Positions 8,914 to 17,099 of a stretch of 64,000 nt of DNA are shown piece by piece (the first letter of the stretch is position 1; each line of letters begins with the position of its first letter). The position numbers were made by a program, and so were the translations under genes. The notes below the pieces were generated by a model that was not told where the DNA came from, searched no databases, and saw only the letters and a program-made list of their open reading frames with translations. The stretch spans positions 1 through 64,000 of the forward strand of contig NZ_JAAALE010000013.1 in the NCBI RefSeq assembly GCF_009905735.1, read 5' to 3'. The DNA comes from Porphyrobacter sp. SLTP (GTDB lineage Bacteria; Pseudomonadota; Alphaproteobacteria; Sphingomonadales; Sphingomonadaceae).

Positions 8914-9044
8914 GGCGCGATCCACAGCCGGATCACATAAGCGACCGCGCCCAGCACGGCGACGCTCGCCGCCCAGATGCCCGCCATCCATAGCAAGCGC
9001 TGCCACAGGGGCTTCTCAGGTTCTAGTTCCGGCGGGGCGAGCAT
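8910..9044 (-). CDS. DUF2474 family small membrane protein of the cytochrome bd operon
   Basis: A 44-residue protein starting [19 protein letters not shown], with a single hydrophobic helix ([20 protein letters not shown]) and ending WIAP. DUF2474 proteins of this size follow cydB in cyanide-insensitive oxidase operons, much as CydX follows cydB in enteric bacteria. The ATG overlaps the cydB stop codon (ATGA) and the stop overlaps the next gene's TTG start. It probably stabilises the oxidase as a small single-helix subunit; this role is inferred from position and size. Confidence 0.82.
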   Translation of the reverse strand: MLAPPELEPEKPLWQRLLWMAGIWAASVAVLGAVAYVIRLWIAP

Positions 9045-10042
9045 CAGTGATACCCCTCATGGCCGACCTTGCCGCGGAACACCCAATAGGCCCACACGGT
9101 GTAGGCGATGATCAGCGGCAAGGTCAGCGCGACGCCGACCAGCATGAATTCCTGGCTCCGCTCAGGCGCGGCAGCGTCCCAGATCGTGATCGAGGGTGGC
9201 ACGACATTGGGCCAGATGGTGACACCCAGCCCGCTCATGCCCAAGAAGAACAGCGCAATCGCCAGCCAGAACGGCGCGGAATTGCCGGTCCCCCGGATCG
9301 TCCGGATCAGTGTGATTGCCACCAGCGCGGTCACAATCGGCACGGGTGCGACCCAGTACACCTCGGGCGCAGACAGCCAGTGCGCAGCATATTCGGGGTT
9401 GAGGGTGATGTTGTAGAGGCTCACCGCGCCCATCAGCACGATTGTCGCAAGCGCGGCCCGGAAGGCAACATAGCGCGCATGGGCCTGCACTCCGCCGTCG
9501 AGCTTCCAGATCAGCCACGTGCTGCCGAGCAGCGCATAGCCCGCAACCGTGCCAAGCCCGGTGAGGAAGGTGTACGGCGTCAGCCAATCCCACCAGCTGC
9601 CGGCATAGGCCCGACCGTCAACCTCGATCCCTTGCAGCAACGCACCGAGGATCATCCCTTGCGACATCGCCGCGACCAGCGAGCCGCCGAAGAACGCCAA
9701 GTCCCAGAACTTCTCATGAGCCGGATCACGCCAGCGATATTCGAACGCCACACCCCGGAACACGAGGCCGAGCAGCATCGCGATGATCAGCGGATAGGTC
9801 GCAGGCAGGATCACAGCATAGGCCAGCGGAAAGGCCGCAAACAGCCCGCCGCCGCCCAGCACCAGCCAGGTCTCGTTGCCATCCCACACCGGCGCAATCG
9901 AGTTCATCGCCCGGTTGCGGCCCTGCCCGACCCGGAAGGTCGGGAACAGGATACCGATGCCGAGGTCGAAGCCATCCATCACCACGTAGGCAAAGACCGC
10001 AAAGGCGATGATGAAGGCCCAGATGACTGTGAGATCCATCAC
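9044..10042 (-). CDS. cydB: cytochrome bd-type quinol oxidase subunit II
   Basis: A 332-residue polytopic membrane protein starting [28 protein letters not shown], here split as MDLTVIWAF and [13 protein letters not shown], with [21 protein letters not shown], both hallmarks of CydB. It partners CydA in the two-subunit quinol:O2 oxidoreductase, which reduces oxygen without proton pumping. The start overlaps the cydA stop by four bases. The length is shorter than E. coli CydB and fits the CioB type. Confidence 0.92.
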   Translation of the reverse strand: MMDLTVIWAFIIAFAVFAYVVMDGFDLGIGILFPTFRVGQGRNRAMNSIAPVWDGNETWLVLGGGGLFAAFPLAYAVILPATYPLIIAMLLGLVFRGVAFEYRWRDPAHEKFWDLAFFGGSLVAAMSQGMILGALLQGIEVDGRAYAGSWWDWLTPYTFLTGLGTVAGYALLGSTWLIWKLDGGVQAHARYVAFRAALATIVLMGAVSLYNITLNPEYAAHWLSAPEVYWVAPVPIVTALVAITLIRTIRGTGNSAPFWLAIALFFLGMSGLGVTIWPNVVPPSITIWDAAAPERSQEFMLVGVALTLPLIIAYTVWAYWVFRGKVGHEGYH

Positions 10043-11493
10043 ACCGGCTCCTTTTCGGAAGGCGCTTCGGTCGGCAGCGGCTCGTCGCCGCCGGGGTTCT
10101 GCGTCGGACCGGGGGTGATCCCGGCGGTGCGGATCGGGCCATCAATCTCGCCCTTGATCCCGCTCTCGCCCGCATGCGGCGGTTTGCCCATCAGCTTGAG
10201 GATATACCACACGCCGATGCCGAAGACGGTGAAGTAGACGATCACAAACGCCAGCAGCGACGCCGCGACAGCAGGCGCGTCAAGCGGGCTGGCCGCATCG
10301 GCTGTCCTCAGCACGCCGTAAATCACATAGGGCTGGCGGCCCACTTCGGTCGTGATCCACCCGGCCAGCACGGCGGCAAAGCCCGATGGCCCCATGACCA
10401 CAGCGGCACGATGCAACAACGGCATGTCAAAGAGCCGCCCACGAACGCGCCCGAACAGGCTCCACAGTCCAATCCCGAGCATCGCAAAGCCGATGCCGAC
10501 CATCACCCGAAAGCTCCAGAACACGGTGCCGACCGGCGGCTCCTTGTCATCGGGGATCGTGTCGAGGCCCGCCATCGGCGCGTTCAGATCATGCTTGAGG
10601 ATCAGCGAGGAGGCCTTGGGAATCTCGATCGCGTAACGCACTGTCCGGGCTTCGCTGTCGGGAATGCCGAACAGGATCAGTGGCGCGCCCTCGGGGTGGC
10701 TTTGGTAGTGCCCCTCCATCGCCATCACCTTGGCCGGCTGATGTTCGAGCGTGTTGAGCCCGTGCATGTCGCCTGCGAAAATCTGCAAGGGCGTGACGAT
10801 CGCGGCCATCCACATCGCCATCGAGAACATTGTGCGCGCGTGCGGGTTGGCCTTGTCCTTGAGCAGGTGCCATGCGCCCACCGCGCCGACCACGAAGGCG
10901 GTCGTCAGATAGGCGGCCATCACCGTGTGGACCAAGCGATAAGGGAAGCTCGGGTTGAAGACGATGTCCCACCAGCTGGGGCCGGGCAGGAACTGGCCAT
11001 TCGCGCCAATCTCGTACCCCGTCGGGGTCTGCATCCAGCTGTTGACGCTGAGGATCCAGAAGGCCGAAACAAAGGTGCCGAGCGCCACCATCAGCGTCGC
11101 GGCGAAGTGCAGCTTCTTGCCGACCTTCTCCATCCCGAACAGCATCACGCCAAGGAAGCCTGCTTCGAGGAAGAATGCGGTCAGCACCTCATAGGCCATC
11201 AGCGGCCCGATCACCGGCCCCGCCTTGTCCGAGAATACGGCCCAGTTGGTGCCGAACTGGTAGGACATGACGATGCCGGAGACGACGCCCATGGCAAAGG
11301 CAATCGCGAAGATCTTCAACCAATACTTGAACAGGTCGTGATAGACCGACTTGCCGGTCTTCAGCCACAGCCCCTCAAGCACCGCAAGGTAGCTCGCCAG
11401 CCCGATCGAGAAGGCCGGGAAGAAGAAATGGAAGCTGACGGTGAACGCGAACTGGATCCGCGCAAGCAGCAGAGCGTCGAGGTTCTCAAGCAT
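10039..11493 (-). CDS. cydA: cytochrome bd-type quinol oxidase subunit I, cyanide-insensitive type
   Basis: A 484-residue polytopic heme subunit. The N-terminal LARIQFAFTVSFHFFFPAF contains the conserved heme-ligand histidine, SYQFGTNWAVFS marks the quinol-oxidase core, and TTEVGRQPYVIYGVLRT is the conserved C-terminal GRQP motif. The loop between helices VI and VII appears short, which together with the DUF2474 gene points to the CioA branch. It is the first gene of the operon cydA-cydB-DUF2474-DCC. The enzyme would support respiration at low oxygen or with cyanide or sulfide present, which fits the sulfur module beside it. Confidence 0.92.
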   Translation of the reverse strand: MLENLDALLLARIQFAFTVSFHFFFPAFSIGLASYLAVLEGLWLKTGKSVYHDLFKYWLKIFAIAFAMGVVSGIVMSYQFGTNWAVFSDKAGPVIGPLMAYEVLTAFFLEAGFLGVMLFGMEKVGKKLHFAATLMVALGTFVSAFWILSVNSWMQTPTGYEIGANGQFLPGPSWWDIVFNPSFPYRLVHTVMAAYLTTAFVVGAVGAWHLLKDKANPHARTMFSMAMWMAAIVTPLQIFAGDMHGLNTLEHQPAKVMAMEGHYQSHPEGAPLILFGIPDSEARTVRYAIEIPKASSLILKHDLNAPMAGLDTIPDDKEPPVGTVFWSFRVMVGIGFAMLGIGLWSLFGRVRGRLFDMPLLHRAAVVMGPSGFAAVLAGWITTEVGRQPYVIYGVLRTADAASPLDAPAVAASLLAFVIVYFTVFGIGVWYILKLMGKPPHAGESGIKGEIDGPIRTAGITPGPTQNPGGDEPLPTEAPSEKEPV

Positions 11494-11578
11494 GATGAGG
11501 GCGTAATCCCGTAGCTGCAGCGATCAAATGCAAAGGCTGCACCGGATATACGGTTTCAGGCCGAAAGGGTTGCAAGGC

Positions 11579-12361
11579 TCAACCCCAGAGCGCCAGCCCG
11601 CTGCGGTAGAGCATGTAGAAGGCCACCACGAAGATCAGCAGCGCGAAGACGGTCTTGAGCTGGCCGCCCGCCGACAGGCGGTGCGACAGCCGCGTGCCGG
11701 CCAGCCCGCCAGCCACACCGCCAGCGATGAATACGCCGGCCAGAACCCAGTCGATCAGGCCCGAAAGGGCGTAATTGCCAGCCGTCGCGAGCCCGAAGGC
11801 GGTCACCGCCACCAGGCTGGTGCCGACCGCATTGATCATCATCATGTCGGTCGAGGCAATCAGTCCCGGCACGATCAGGAACCCGCCGCCGATCCCGAAA
11901 AAGCCGCTGAATGCGCCCGTGCCGAGACCGAAGGCCATGAGGCGCGGGGCATTTTCGCGGTTGAGCCTGACATGGGGATCGCCTTCCGCCTTGCGGCTGC
12001 GCAGCATCATCGCGCCGACCACCAGCATGAGCAGCGCAAACAGGAACAGCAGCTTCTGCCCATCAAAGCTCTTGCCGAGGGTCGAACCGCCAAGCGCGCC
12101 GACGACGCCAAAAGCTGCATACATCAGGCCGCAGCGCCACCGCACATCTCCCGCGCGGGCATGCTGGAACAGGCCGGTCGCGGCATTGGCCGCCACTGCC
12201 AGCGCGCTGGTGCCGATCGCGACATGGGGGTTTGGCACGCCGACCAGATAGACCATCAGCGGCACCGCGAGGATCGACCCGCCGCCGCCCACGAGCCCGA
12301 GCGCGAAACCGACGAGCACGCCCGACATTCCGCCCAGCGCAAGGTGCAGCGGATCGATCAT
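11579..12361 (-). CDS. sulfite exporter TauE/SafE family membrane protein
   Basis: A 260-residue TSUP-family permease with about eight membrane helices and the two family repeats, seen as GFALGLVGGGGSILAVPLMVYLVG and, in the second half, GFFGIGGGFLIVPGL. TSUP proteins move sulfur oxyanions or organosulfonates. It is the last gene of a minus-strand set with two YeeE/YedE proteins and an MBL-fold enzyme, so export of sulfite produced from persulfide oxidation is a reasonable job. The gene begins 21 bases after the preceding stop. Confidence 0.85.
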   Translation of the reverse strand: MIDPLHLALGGMSGVLVGFALGLVGGGGSILAVPLMVYLVGVPNPHVAIGTSALAVAANAATGLFQHARAGDVRWRCGLMYAAFGVVGALGGSTLGKSFDGQKLLFLFALLMLVVGAMMLRSRKAEGDPHVRLNRENAPRLMAFGLGTGAFSGFFGIGGGFLIVPGLIASTDMMMINAVGTSLVAVTAFGLATAGNYALSGLIDWVLAGVFIAGGVAGGLAGTRLSHRLSAGGQLKTVFALLIFVVAFYMLYRSGLALWG

Positions 12362-12382
12362 CTCTGCGCCGCGCTCACCGGC

Positions 12383-12796
12383 TCAGCTTTCGATCAGCCG
12401 CACGAGAAGCATTCCGCCAAGCATCGCGATTACGAAGATCGCTGCCGAGGCGGGCGCGATGGCCAGCGCGGCAAAGCCGGGCCCGGGGCACAGCCCGGCG
12501 ATGGCCCAGCCAATCCCGAACAGCGCCGATCCGCCGATCAGGCGCGGGGTGATGTCGCTCCGGTCAGGCAGAGCGAAGCCATCACCAAAGAAGGGGCGCA
12601 GCATCTTGCGTTGCACGGCCCAGGCGAACGCCATCACCAGCACCGCTCCGCCCATCACAAAGGCGAGCGTCGGATCCCAGTCTCCGAACAGGTCGAGGAA
12701 CCCGCGCACCCGCGCCGGATCGGTCATGCCGCCGATGGTGAGGCCTGCGCCAAAAATGGTGCCCGAAGCGAGCGGGACCAGCGTTTCGCGGATCAT
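12383..12796 (-). CDS. YeeE/YedE-type (DUF6691) membrane protein, C-terminal half
   Basis: A 137-residue membrane protein with the repeats GTIFGAGLTIGGMTDP and FGIGWAIAGLCPGPGFA, the second bearing the conserved cysteine of the YeeE/YedE family. YeeE-type channels take up thiosulfate or sulfane sulfur through successive cysteine contacts. This chain is half-size and pairs with the adjacent 149-residue half, whose stop it overlaps by four bases, so the two together would make one full transporter. Confidence 0.83.
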   Translation of the reverse strand: MIRETLVPLASGTIFGAGLTIGGMTDPARVRGFLDLFGDWDPTLAFVMGGAVLVMAFAWAVQRKMLRPFFGDGFALPDRSDITPRLIGGSALFGIGWAIAGLCPGPGFAALAIAPASAAIFVIAMLGGMLLVRLIES

Positions 12797-13242
12797 GGCA
12801 GCACCGCAAGGCCGAGCGCGTTCATCGCGGCGACTGTGGCAAAGCCGGTCGCCATGAAGGTGGCGGTGGCGACCAGCGACCGCTGCGACAGGCGGCTGAG
12901 GCCGCATACGCCATGCCCGCTGGTGCAGCCGCTGCCGAGGCGGGTGCCGACGCCGACGATCACTCCCGCGATGGCTAGCGTCACCGGATTGGCGAAGGCC
13001 GGGGCTGAAGCGGCAGTCTGGCTGGTCACGATCAGCGCCCCCAAGGGCAGGCCGATGATGAAGGCCCATGCGCCGAGCCGCGGTTGCGACCCGCTGGCAA
13101 GCCCGAAGGCGCGCGCGGCAATGCCCGAGACGCCAGCGATCCGCCCCGCCCCCAGCAGCATCAGCGCCGCCGCTAGTCCGATCAGAACGCCGCCGATCAG
13201 GCCATCAAGCGGTGCGGCATCAGGGAATCCGGGTAATGTCAT
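12793..13242 (-). CDS. YeeE/YedE family membrane protein, N-terminal half
   Basis: A 149-residue membrane protein carrying the diagnostic motif RLGSGCTSGHGVCGLSRLSQ with two cysteines that line the sulfur-passage route in YeeE. Hydrophobic stretches before and after it give about four helices. The start overlaps the stop of the MBL-fold gene by four bases. Split YeeE/YedE pairs next to MBL persulfide enzymes are common in alphaproteobacterial sulfide-response operons. Confidence 0.85.
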   Translation of the reverse strand: MTLPGFPDAAPLDGLIGGVLIGLAAALMLLGAGRIAGVSGIAARAFGLASGSQPRLGAWAFIIGLPLGALIVTSQTAASAPAFANPVTLAIAGVIVGVGTRLGSGCTSGHGVCGLSRLSQRSLVATATFMATGFATVAAMNALGLAVLP

Positions 13243-14171
13243 ACGGCGTTGACCGGGATCTTGAGGTAGGTGACGCCATTATCGTCCGGCGGGGGCATAT
13301 GGCCCGCGCGCATATTCACCTGCACCGAAGGCAGGATCAGGCGCGGCATATCAAGCGTTGCGTCACGCGCCTCGCGCATGGCAACGAATTCGTCCTCGGT
13401 AATCCCGTCATGCGCGTGGACATTGCCTGCGCGTTCCGCGGCGACGGTGGTCTCCCACACATAGTCGTTGCGGCCCTTGGGCAGATAGTCGTGACACATG
13501 AACAGACGGGTCGCGGGCGGCAGCGCGAGGATCCGGCGCAGCGAGCGGAACAGCGTGCGCGCGTCCCCGCCGGGGAAGTCAGCGCGCGCCGTGCCGTAGT
13601 CGGGCATGAACATCGTATCGCCCACGAACACCGCCTCGCCCACCACATAGGCAATGCAGGCGGGCGTGTGGCCGGGGACATGCATGACTGTCACGGGCAG
13701 ATTGCCGATGGTGAAGGTGTCGCCGTCCCTGAACAGCACATCGAACTGCGATCCGTCCCGCGCGAACTCGGTTCCGGCATTGAACAGCTTGCCGAACACG
13801 GATTGGACCGTGGTTATGTCTGCACCGATGGCGATTTTGCCGCCAATCTTCTCCTGAAGATAGGGCGCGGCAGAGAAGTGATCGGCGTGGGCATGGGTCT
13901 CCAGCAGCCATGTCACTTTCAGATTATGCGAAGTGACATGGTCGATCACCCGGTCGGCCGACAGCGTAGCGGTCCGCCCAGAGTTGGGATCGAAGTCGAG
14001 CACCGAGTCGATCACCGCGGCCTCAAGTGTCGCCGGATCGTGGACGACATAGGTGACGGTGAAGGTCGCCGGGTCGAAAAAGCTCGCGATTTCGGGGCGC
14101 AGTGCTGAGTCATCAACGGCCTTCAACACCTGCGCGGTTGCGCTTTGCAGCACAGGGTCAATCGCGCTCAT
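13239..14171 (-). CDS. MBL-fold metallo-hydrolase, persulfide-dioxygenase-like (Blh type)
   Basis: A 310-residue metallo-beta-lactamase-fold protein. Metal-binding motifs are visible as LETHAHADHFSAA (HxHxDH), VMHVPGHTP, VFVGDTMF and FMCHDY. This set matches the ETHE1/Blh group that oxidises glutathione persulfide to sulfite. The start at 14171 follows GGGAGG, and the frame upstream of it lacks homology. It leads the operon MBL-YeeE-YedE-TauE, divergent from peroxiredoxin and ArsR genes across a short AT-rich promoter region. The function is inferred by family. Confidence 0.85.
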   Translation of the reverse strand: MSAIDPVLQSATAQVLKAVDDSALRPEIASFFDPATFTVTYVVHDPATLEAAVIDSVLDFDPNSGRTATLSADRVIDHVTSHNLKVTWLLETHAHADHFSAAPYLQEKIGGKIAIGADITTVQSVFGKLFNAGTEFARDGSQFDVLFRDGDTFTIGNLPVTVMHVPGHTPACIAYVVGEAVFVGDTMFMPDYGTARADFPGGDARTLFRSLRRILALPPATRLFMCHDYLPKGRNDYVWETTVAAERAGNVHAHDGITEDEFVAMREARDATLDMPRLILPSVQVNMRAGHMPPPDDNGVTYLKIPVNAV

Positions 14172-14233
14172 TCCCAACCTCCCGTCATTTTCATAAATCG
14201 TGTATATGTATTGCAATTGAAGAGTCAAGTGCT
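14172..14233. promoter_or_regulatory. divergent AT-rich promoter region of the sulfur module
   Basis: These 62 bases between the MBL gene (minus) and the peroxiredoxin gene (plus) are much richer in A and T than the surroundings (TTTTCATAAATCGTGTATAT, then GTATTGCAATTGAAG). They must hold both promoters and probably the operator of the ArsR-type repressor encoded by the second + strand gene. A partial dyad around TTGCAATTGAA is visible, but no clear binding site can be fixed. Confidence 0.5.
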
Positions 14234-14896
14234 ATGACCCGGTCCATGGACCAGACCGCCTCCCCCCTTCCCCCCTGTGCAGGCCTGCGGATCGGCGATT
14301 TCGCCCCCGATTTCGAAGCGCGCAGCACCATCGGCCCGGTGCGACTCTCCGATCACCGGGGGCGCTGGCTGGTCTTGTTCTCGCACCCGGCGGACTTCAC
14401 CCCGGTCTGCACCACCGAATTCGTCGCCCTCGCCCGCGAGGCGGCGGCGTTCGAGGCGCGCGACTGTGCGCTGATGGCGCTCTCGGTCGACAGCCTGTTT
14501 TCGCACTTCGCGTGGCTCAGAATGATCCGCGACCGCTTTGGCGTCGAGGTGCGCTTTCCCATCCTTGAAGACCCGACACTGGTGATCGCCCGCGCCTTCG
14601 GCATGGTCGGCGCGCAGGACAGCGACAGCGCGGCGGTGCGCACGACCTTCTTCATTGACCCCAAGGGCGTGATCCGGGCGATGACCTGCTATCCCGCAAA
14701 CCTTGGCCGCTCGGTCCCCGAGATGCTGCGCATCCTCGATGGGCTCCAGGCGATCGACGCGAAGGGCGCCCTCGCCCCTGCCAACTGGCAGCCGGGTGAG
14801 CCGCTGCTCAATCCGCCGAGCCAGACCCTGGATGAGGTGTTCGACGCGAAGGACGCGACCAGCTGGTTCCTGCGCGATGAGCGGAGCGGCGACTGA
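14234..14896 (+). CDS. 1-Cys peroxiredoxin (Prx6/AhpC2-like)
   Basis: A 220-residue peroxiredoxin with the peroxidatic motif HPADFTPVCTTEF (Cys59), the FFIDPKGVIRAM strand, and the extended C-terminal domain of the Prx6/archaeal group (GEPLLNPPSQTLDEVF). Other cysteines occur at residue 15 and in RDCALMA and MTCYPAN, so the resolving partner is uncertain. It removes peroxides and can reduce organic persulfides. It is divergent from the persulfide operon and its stop overlaps the ArsR start by one base, suggesting shared control by sulfur or oxidative stress. ATG 14246 is a possible alternative start. Confidence 0.87.
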   Translation: MTRSMDQTASPLPPCAGLRIGDFAPDFEARSTIGPVRLSDHRGRWLVLFSHPADFTPVCTTEFVALAREAAAFEARDCALMALSVDSLFSHFAWLRMIRDRFGVEVRFPILEDPTLVIARAFGMVGAQDSDSAAVRTTFFIDPKGVIRAMTCYPANLGRSVPEMLRILDGLQAIDAKGALAPANWQPGEPLLNPPSQTLDEVFDAKDATSWFLRDERSGD

Positions 14897-15243
14897 TGGC
14901 TGACGATGATCTGATCGAAGCGCTCAAAGCCCTCGCTCATCCCTTGCGCTGGCGGATTCTGACGACGTTGGCAGGCGGCGAGCGCAATGTTGGTGAGCTG
15001 GAGCAGGCGACCGGGATCGTCCAGCCGGGCCTGTCGCAGCAGCTTGGCGTGTTGCGCAAGGCCGGACTGGTCGCCACGCGCAAGGATGCCAAGCTGGTGT
15101 TCTATTCACTTGCGCCGGACGAACTCGGCGCGGTGACGGCGGCAATGGCGAAGGTCGCTCCGGCGAGCGCCACCCCGATCAGCGAGCCTGCCGCACAGCG
15201 CACGCCGGCACCCGGCGTCGCCAATTTTGCCCGAATGTCCTAG
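14896..15243 (+). CDS. ArsR/SmtB family repressor without cysteines
   Basis: A 115-residue winged-helix protein: DLIEALKALAHPLRWRIL, then LEQATGIVQPGLSQQLGVLRK as recognition region and KLVFYSLAP as wing. The genomic setting is that of the BigR/SqrR sulfide sensors, but the chain contains no cysteine at all, so the two-cysteine persulfide switch of those proteins cannot operate. It may sense another ligand or bind constitutively. The proline-rich C-terminal tail is unusual. It is co-transcribed with the peroxiredoxin and its 3' end overlaps the convergent membrane-protein gene by four bases. Confidence 0.85.
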   Translation: MADDDLIEALKALAHPLRWRILTTLAGGERNVGELEQATGIVQPGLSQQLGVLRKAGLVATRKDAKLVFYSLAPDELGAVTAAMAKVAPASATPISEPAAQRTPAPGVANFARMS

Positions 15244-15956
15244 CCCGCAGCGGGCGGGTTTGCGAGCGCCGCGCGGAAGCGTCGCCGCACCAGCCACGGC
15301 TCCAGCCAGCGCCCAACGAGATAGATCAGCGCGAAGACACCCGCCATGAAGTACCCCTCATCCGGCGAATGGCGGCCTTCGTCCTTCTTCTCGTCTTTCT
15401 TCTTCTTGTTCGGATCTTCAGGCGCAGGCGCACCGAGGAATTGATCGACCGGGTTGAGCACCTTCACCGGCTTCGGCTTCTCATCCTTCTTCTCAGCCTT
15501 CTCCGACGCGTCGGCGCCCGCGCCTTCCCAGGCGTTGATCGCCACCGCCATCTGGGCAAAGCCGAGGAACAGCAGCGGTGCGAGGAAGCACAGCAGCAGC
15601 GCGTGGCTGAACAGGTCAAAGCGCAGCACCGCGCCCGCGCCGACCCGCTCGATCCGCAGCTGGCCGCAGGTGAAGGTTGCCAGCTTGTCCTGCGCGGCCG
15701 GGTTGTCTTTCGAATAGGTCAGCGTGCCGCCCTCCGCGCGCACGGCCGTCCCCGGCGTGCGCAGCAGCGGATCAAGCCGGGCGAAGACCTCCTCCGGCGC
15801 AAGCAGAGGGTCAATCGGCACATCGCCGCGCACCCGCCAGATGTGGTCGATCAGCGGCACCCTCATGGTCGGAAGGCCCGCCGGGCGTTCCGGGGAGGGC
15901 GCCGCGCCCCACGGCCCCGTTGTCTCACTGGCAATACCCCCAGACGTTCCGCTCAC
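15240..15956 (-). CDS. membrane protein of unknown function with Lys/Glu-rich loop
   Basis: A 238-residue protein. The N-terminal soluble region (from about residue 31, MRVPLIDHIWRV) has a small beta-rich segment, then one membrane helix (ALLLCFLAPLLFLGFAQMAV), a highly charged loop rich in Lys, Asp and Glu (about residues 150-195), and a second helix near GYFMAGVFALIYLVGRWLEP. I do not recognise the family. Its start overlaps the stop of the sterol-desaturase-family gene by four bases, so the two probably work together, with this one second in the operon. Confidence 0.7.
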   Translation of the reverse strand: MSGTSGGIASETTGPWGAAPSPERPAGLPTMRVPLIDHIWRVRGDVPIDPLLAPEEVFARLDPLLRTPGTAVRAEGGTLTYSKDNPAAQDKLATFTCGQLRIERVGAGAVLRFDLFSHALLLCFLAPLLFLGFAQMAVAINAWEGAGADASEKAEKKDEKPKPVKVLNPVDQFLGAPAPEDPNKKKKDEKKDEGRHSPDEGYFMAGVFALIYLVGRWLEPWLVRRRFRAALANPPAAG

Positions 15957-16969
15957 TCGGCAGGCTCCATCTGGGCTGTTTGAAGCTGCGGGTTGGCCCC
16001 GCGCCCGAAGCGCTTGTCCAGCGCGGCCTTGGTGCTGCGCCAGCCTTCGCGGAACGGGAAGATCATCGTCTCGCCAATATGCATCCGGCGTCCGCCTTCC
16101 ATGCCCAGCACCTCGGCCTCACCATCGACACAGGTGCCGAAGATGCGGTCCCAGATGATCCAGGTGCCCGAGTAATTGCTGCGGGTTGCCTCGTAATCCT
16201 GCGAGTGGTGGACGGAGTGATGCTCCACCGTGTTGAAGATGAACCGCCACCAGCGCGGCGTGTTGAAGCGCACGTTGATGTGCTGATAGACGCTCACCGT
16301 CATCCCGATGGCCCCTGCCAGCAGGAAAGCGCGCGGCAGGAAGTCGAACAGTCCGCCGATGCCGAGGCCGATCAGGAACAGTTCGATCGGGTTGCCGACC
16401 GCGCCTTTGTTGATGTTGAGCTGGGTGATGTAGTGGTGCGGCGCATGGGTCAGCCACAGCGGGTACCAATTGTGCATCGCGCGGTGCATCCAGTACTGGC
16501 CGAAGTCGAAGATCATCGAGATCAGCACCGCTTGCAGCAAGAGCGGCAGGCCCGTGAACCAGCTGAACTTCTCCCAATCGAACACGCCCTGTACCGCTTT
16601 GATGATCACCCCATCGCCGATGTAGGCATCGACCATGCCGAGGAAGGTCATGCCGAGCCCGACATAGAAGGCGTCCGTGGCGAATTCCTTCCACGTCAGT
16701 TGCCAGCTTTCATAGCGCGGATTGACCCATTCGAGCGCCAGCAACAGGATCATCCAGCCGAGCCGGATGGCAATCGCGGTCGAGGCGACGGCGAGCCAAT
16801 TGGGGGCGTAGTACCAGAACAGGATCGCGGCAAAAAGCATCGCGGGCTGGAAGTACGTGAACACGAATTGCTTGACCGGACCGCCTTGGACCCGGCCGAT
16901 ATTCTCCCAGCCGACAATCACCGGAGCATCTGCTCCGATAATACGCTTGCCCACCTGCACTCCGGCCAT
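15953..16969 (-). CDS. sterol desaturase / fatty acid hydroxylase family protein
   Basis: A 338-residue integral membrane di-iron enzyme. Histidine clusters typical of the superfamily are present: HRAMHNWYPLWLTHAPHH in the middle and HHSVHHSQDYEATRSNYSG toward the C-terminus, separated by hydrophobic spans. Members hydroxylate or desaturate lipids, carotenoids or sterol-like molecules; the substrate is not predictable here. It heads a two-gene operon with the following unknown membrane protein. A C-to-T rich leader of about 130 bases separates it from the response-regulator gene. Confidence 0.85.
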   Translation of the reverse strand: MAGVQVGKRIIGADAPVIVGWENIGRVQGGPVKQFVFTYFQPAMLFAAILFWYYAPNWLAVASTAIAIRLGWMILLLALEWVNPRYESWQLTWKEFATDAFYVGLGMTFLGMVDAYIGDGVIIKAVQGVFDWEKFSWFTGLPLLLQAVLISMIFDFGQYWMHRAMHNWYPLWLTHAPHHYITQLNINKGAVGNPIELFLIGLGIGGLFDFLPRAFLLAGAIGMTVSVYQHINVRFNTPRWWRFIFNTVEHHSVHHSQDYEATRSNYSGTWIIWDRIFGTCVDGEAEVLGMEGGRRMHIGETMIFPFREGWRSTKAALDKRFGRGANPQLQTAQMEPAE

Positions 16970-17099
16970 GAGGAACTCCCCTTAAGATGTCCGTTTCATT
17001 CCAAATACCCATGGCGACCTCCCCCATTCGAGGAAGTGGCCAAATGACGTAGGTTTGCGCGGACCCGTGGAAAGTGACGTGATTTCAGTGAGAAAGTGA

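Noticed and set aside
11494-11578. FNR-like half site (TTTGAT) before cydA
   Set aside because: Only one half of the dyad is present; no matching ATCAA at the right distance.
11528-13252. Long open frame on the + strand, 574 codons
   Set aside because: It lies antisense to the TauE and YeeE/YedE genes and reads as Arg/His/Gln-rich low-quality protein; it is a by-product of high GC at third positions.
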